Origin: JALZAA01 sp035316025
GTDB lineage: Bacteria > Actinomycetota > Acidimicrobiia > IMCC26256 > JACDBD01
DNA length: 6,002 nucleotides
Reading direction: 5' to 3'
NCBI GenBank assembly: GCA_035316025.1
Contig: DATFXL010000081.1
Coordinates: 1 to 6,002 of the forward strand
Numbering within the stretch: position 1 is the stretch's first letter; the number at the start of each line of letters is the position of its first letter. The position numbers and the translations under genes were made by a program. Shown in pieces: positions 4,485 to 6,002 of this stretch. The notes below the pieces were generated by a model. That model ran no database searches, had not been told where the DNA came from, and saw only the letters and a list, made by a program, of their open reading frames with translations.

Positions 4485-5291
4485 ATGATCCGAGGTCGCG
4501 GCTGGGGTGTCGTGGGCGCGGCGCTCGTGCTGGCGGCGAGCGTCGGTTACGTCGCGTTCGTGGCGACGCGGGACCACAACGGCACCGAGGTGCCGCCCGG
4601 ATGCCGGGTCTCGCTCGACGGCGTCACATACACGATGAGCCCGGAGCAGACGGCCCACGCGACGACCATCGCCGCCGTCGGCAAGCGCATGGGCATGCCC
4701 GACCACGCGGTGTCGATCGCGCTGGCAGCCGCCCTCCAGGAGTCGAACCTCTACAACCTCGAGCACGGCGACCGGGACTCGCTCGGCTTGTTCCAGCAAC
4801 GACCATCGCAGGGCTGGGGTAGCGCGAGCGAGGTGCTGACGCCGCACTACGCGGCGGGCGTGTTCTACCGACGGCTGGCGGGGGTCGCGGGATGGGAGAC
4901 ATTGCCGGTCACCACGGCCGCGCAACGGGTGCAGCGGAGCGCGGCGCCGAACTCCTACGCGCAGTGGGAGCCGCAGGCGCGCGCGATCGCACAGGCGGCC
5001 ACGGGCGAGATCCCGGCCGGGCTGAGCTGCCGGGATGACGTGGGCGCGACTCAGTCGTCGGGCAAACCGCTGCGGCAGGCACTCGCGCGCGAGCTCGGCC
5101 CGATCACGATCGACGTGCCCGTGCCCGAAGCGCGGGGCTGGACAGTCGCGGCCTGGCTCGTCGGCCACGCGCAGGAGTTCGGCGTGAGGCAGGTCACCTT
5201 CGCCGGTCAGGCGTGGACGCCGTCGTCCGGACGCTGGCTCGCCTCCGGCGACCCGGTCGACATGATCGTCCGCGTCACCGAGAAGCGTTGA
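4485..5291 (+). CDS. Membrane-anchored lysozyme/transglycosylase-like protein
   Basis: This 268-residue protein has one N-terminal membrane segment (about residues 8-27) after a basic MIRGRGW start, so the rest should face the cell wall. Residues about 55-172 form a lysozyme-like domain of an actinobacterial type. A candidate catalytic Glu, E86, lies in AAALQESNLYNLEHGD, followed by DSLGLFQQRPSQGWG (98-112), then HYAAGVFYRRL (121-131) and QRVQRSAAPNSYAQWEPQA (147-165). This pattern recalls soluble lytic transglycosylases (ES...GLFQ), so peptidoglycan cleavage is likely but inferred. The C-terminal region (about 190-268; GWTVAAWLVGHAQEFGVRQV) looks like a separate small alpha/beta module. Cysteines C40 and C182 may form a disulfide. 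Relatives are, as far as I recall, often left as hypothetical proteins in databases. ATG 4485 gives the signal-anchor directly. It is divergent from the crotonase gene (90-base gap) and convergent with the FAD oxidase gene (27-base gap). Confidence 0.88.
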   Translation: MIRGRGWGVVGAALVLAASVGYVAFVATRDHNGTEVPPGCRVSLDGVTYTMSPEQTAHATTIAAVGKRMGMPDHAVSIALAAALQESNLYNLEHGDRDSLGLFQQRPSQGWGSASEVLTPHYAAGVFYRRLAGVAGWETLPVTTAAQRVQRSAAPNSYAQWEPQARAIAQAATGEIPAGLSCRDDVGATQSSGKPLRQALARELGPITIDVPVPEARGWTVAAWLVGHAQEFGVRQVTFAGQAWTPSSGRWLASGDPVDMIVRVTEKR

Positions 5292-5318
5292 CGGCGTCGG
5301 CGCCGCGTCCGGTCCGCG
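5292..5318. other. 27-base convergent gap, possible weak hairpin
   Basis: The gap between two convergent stop codons contains the GC-rich palindromic core CGGCGCCG and can form only an imperfect stem. There is no T-tract on either strand. I do not call a terminator; if transcription ends here by an intrinsic mechanism, it lacks the usual U-run. Confidence 0.3.
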
Positions 5319-6002
5319 TCACGCAGGCGGGATGTTCTGGTTGTGGCGGAACAGGTTCGTCGGGTCCCACCTGCTCTTCAGCGCCTGGAGCTTCCTGAAC
5401 CTCTCGGGGCCGTAGGCGGCTTTCACTCGATCCATCCCCTCGTCGCCGAGCATGTTCAGGTACTGGCGACCGCTGGCCCAGGGTTTCATCGCACCCGAGA
5501 ACTCCCGCGTCCACGCGATGTTGCGCTCGGTGTCGGCCGAGTCCTCCCACATCGAGAGGTAGTGCAGGTTCCAATCGGCGTTGCGTTGCGGGAACGCGGT
5601 GGCTTCCTCGGGAACCCGAGCGACGGCGCCCCCGCCCGGCATGACGATGACCTGCGTCAGGGGTGAGGTCGGCTGCGTCGCACGCGGCACGAACGCGTCG
5701 ATCGCCTCATCGGGGAGCGAGTCGTAGAAGTCGGCGTTCCAATAGTTCAGGCGCCCGCTCGCATTGGGCGCGTCGATCATCTGCTGCACGGCGACGTATG
5801 GCATCGGCTGGACCATGTCGAGGCCCGGCGGCCCGAACTCACGCAGCGGCCGGAACGCCTTCTCGCCCTCGGCGACGTCGCCGACGTAGAGGACGACGAC
5901 GCCCACGACGGGTTGCCCGCGCACCGGCTCGGGCACGAACTCCTCGGGCGGTGCGGTGATGAACGCAACGCCGCCGCACACCTCGTCGGGCGCCGAGAGG
6001 AT
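5319..6002 (-). CDS. FAD-dependent oxidoreductase, BBE-type C-terminal part (start beyond right edge)
   Basis: A 227-residue C-terminal fragment, open to the window edge, belongs to the berberine-bridge-enzyme-like FAD oxidases (VAO/PCMH superfamily). Visible blocks are VVGVVVLYVGDVAEGEKAF and RPLREFGPPGLDMVQPMPYV (substrate-domain strands and helix), GRLNYWNADFYDSLPDEAID, RNADWNLHYLSMWED, a YLNMLGDEG loop, and the diagnostic BBE tail AAYGPERFRKLQALKSRWDP followed by TNLFRHNQNIPP. The N-terminal FAD-binding PCMH domain, including any His or Cys used for covalent flavin attachment, lies outside the window. Enzymes of this family oxidise sugars, alcohols or secondary metabolites, usually passing electrons to oxygen to give H2O2; the substrate cannot be told. 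The TGA stop at 5321-5319 directly follows the family's usual end. It is convergent with the lysozyme-like gene. Confidence 0.92.
   Translation of the reverse strand: MLSAPDEVCGGVAFITAPPEEFVPEPVRGQPVVGVVVLYVGDVAEGEKAFRPLREFGPPGLDMVQPMPYVAVQQMIDAPNASGRLNYWNADFYDSLPDEAIDAFVPRATQPTSPLTQVIVMPGGGAVARVPEEATAFPQRNADWNLHYLSMWEDSADTERNIAWTREFSGAMKPWASGRQYLNMLGDEGMDRVKAAYGPERFRKLQALKSRWDPTNLFRHNQNIPPA

Noticed and set aside
4395..5168. N-terminal extension of the crotonase frame up to 5168
   Set aside because: The frame stays open upstream of ATG 4394, but the extra 258 residues have no family similarity and run antisense through the lysozyme-like gene. The operator and -10 box support starting at 4394.

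Overview
The window is very GC-rich, with strongly G/C-biased third codon positions in every credible gene. The protein set (Tat-exported DyP peroxidase, EchA12-type crotonase, membrane-anchored lysozyme-like protein of an actinobacterial type, small Lys/Arg-rich SAP-like protein, berberine-bridge-type FAD oxidase), TANNNT -10 boxes and apparently leaderless starts all point to a high-GC Actinomycetota chromosome. I cannot name a genus. No tRNA, rRNA, CRISPR array, insertion sequence, integrase or phage gene was seen.

Layout from left to right: (1) the N-terminal 127 residues of a class I SAM-dependent methyltransferase, minus strand, running off the left edge (1-381). (2) A 378-base gap (382-759) between divergent genes, without a convincing gene but dense in inverted repeats. 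(3) A secreted two-cysteine protein of unknown function, plus (760-1437). (4) A small basic protein with a SAP-like C-terminal motif, plus. It has a strong ribosome binding site and a GTG start at 1487, but an in-frame amber codon at 1502-1504, so only 1526-1756 is openly readable. (5) A Tat-signal DyP-type heme peroxidase, minus (1764-3530), convergent with the small gene and only 7 bases from it. (6) An EchA12-like enoyl-CoA hydratase/isomerase family protein, minus (3591-4394), just upstream of the peroxidase in the direction of transcription. (7) A 90-base divergent promoter region (4395-4484). (8) A membrane-anchored lysozyme/transglycosylase-like protein, plus (4485-5291). (9) The C-terminal 227 residues of an FAD-dependent BBE-type oxidoreductase, minus, entering from the right edge (5319-6002).

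The genes look like ordinary chromosomal genes rather than one pathway. Strand changes are frequent and only the crotonase-peroxidase pair could be co-transcribed. The strongest regulatory signal is a 14-base palindrome matching the KstR operator consensus (TNNAACNNGTTNNA). It sits on the -10 box and start codon of the crotonase gene and suggests control by a TetR-type lipid/sterol-catabolism repressor. Four genes share a second pattern: a TANNNT-like box 6-8 bases before the start codon with no Shine-Dalgarno sequence, as expected for leaderless mRNAs. The small basic gene contrasts with them by having a textbook Shine-Dalgarno sequence. I found no clearly new multi-gene system. The items most worth checking are the amber-interrupted small gene, the KstR-like operator, the missing canonical glutamates in the crotonase and the repeated dyads in the first intergenic region.
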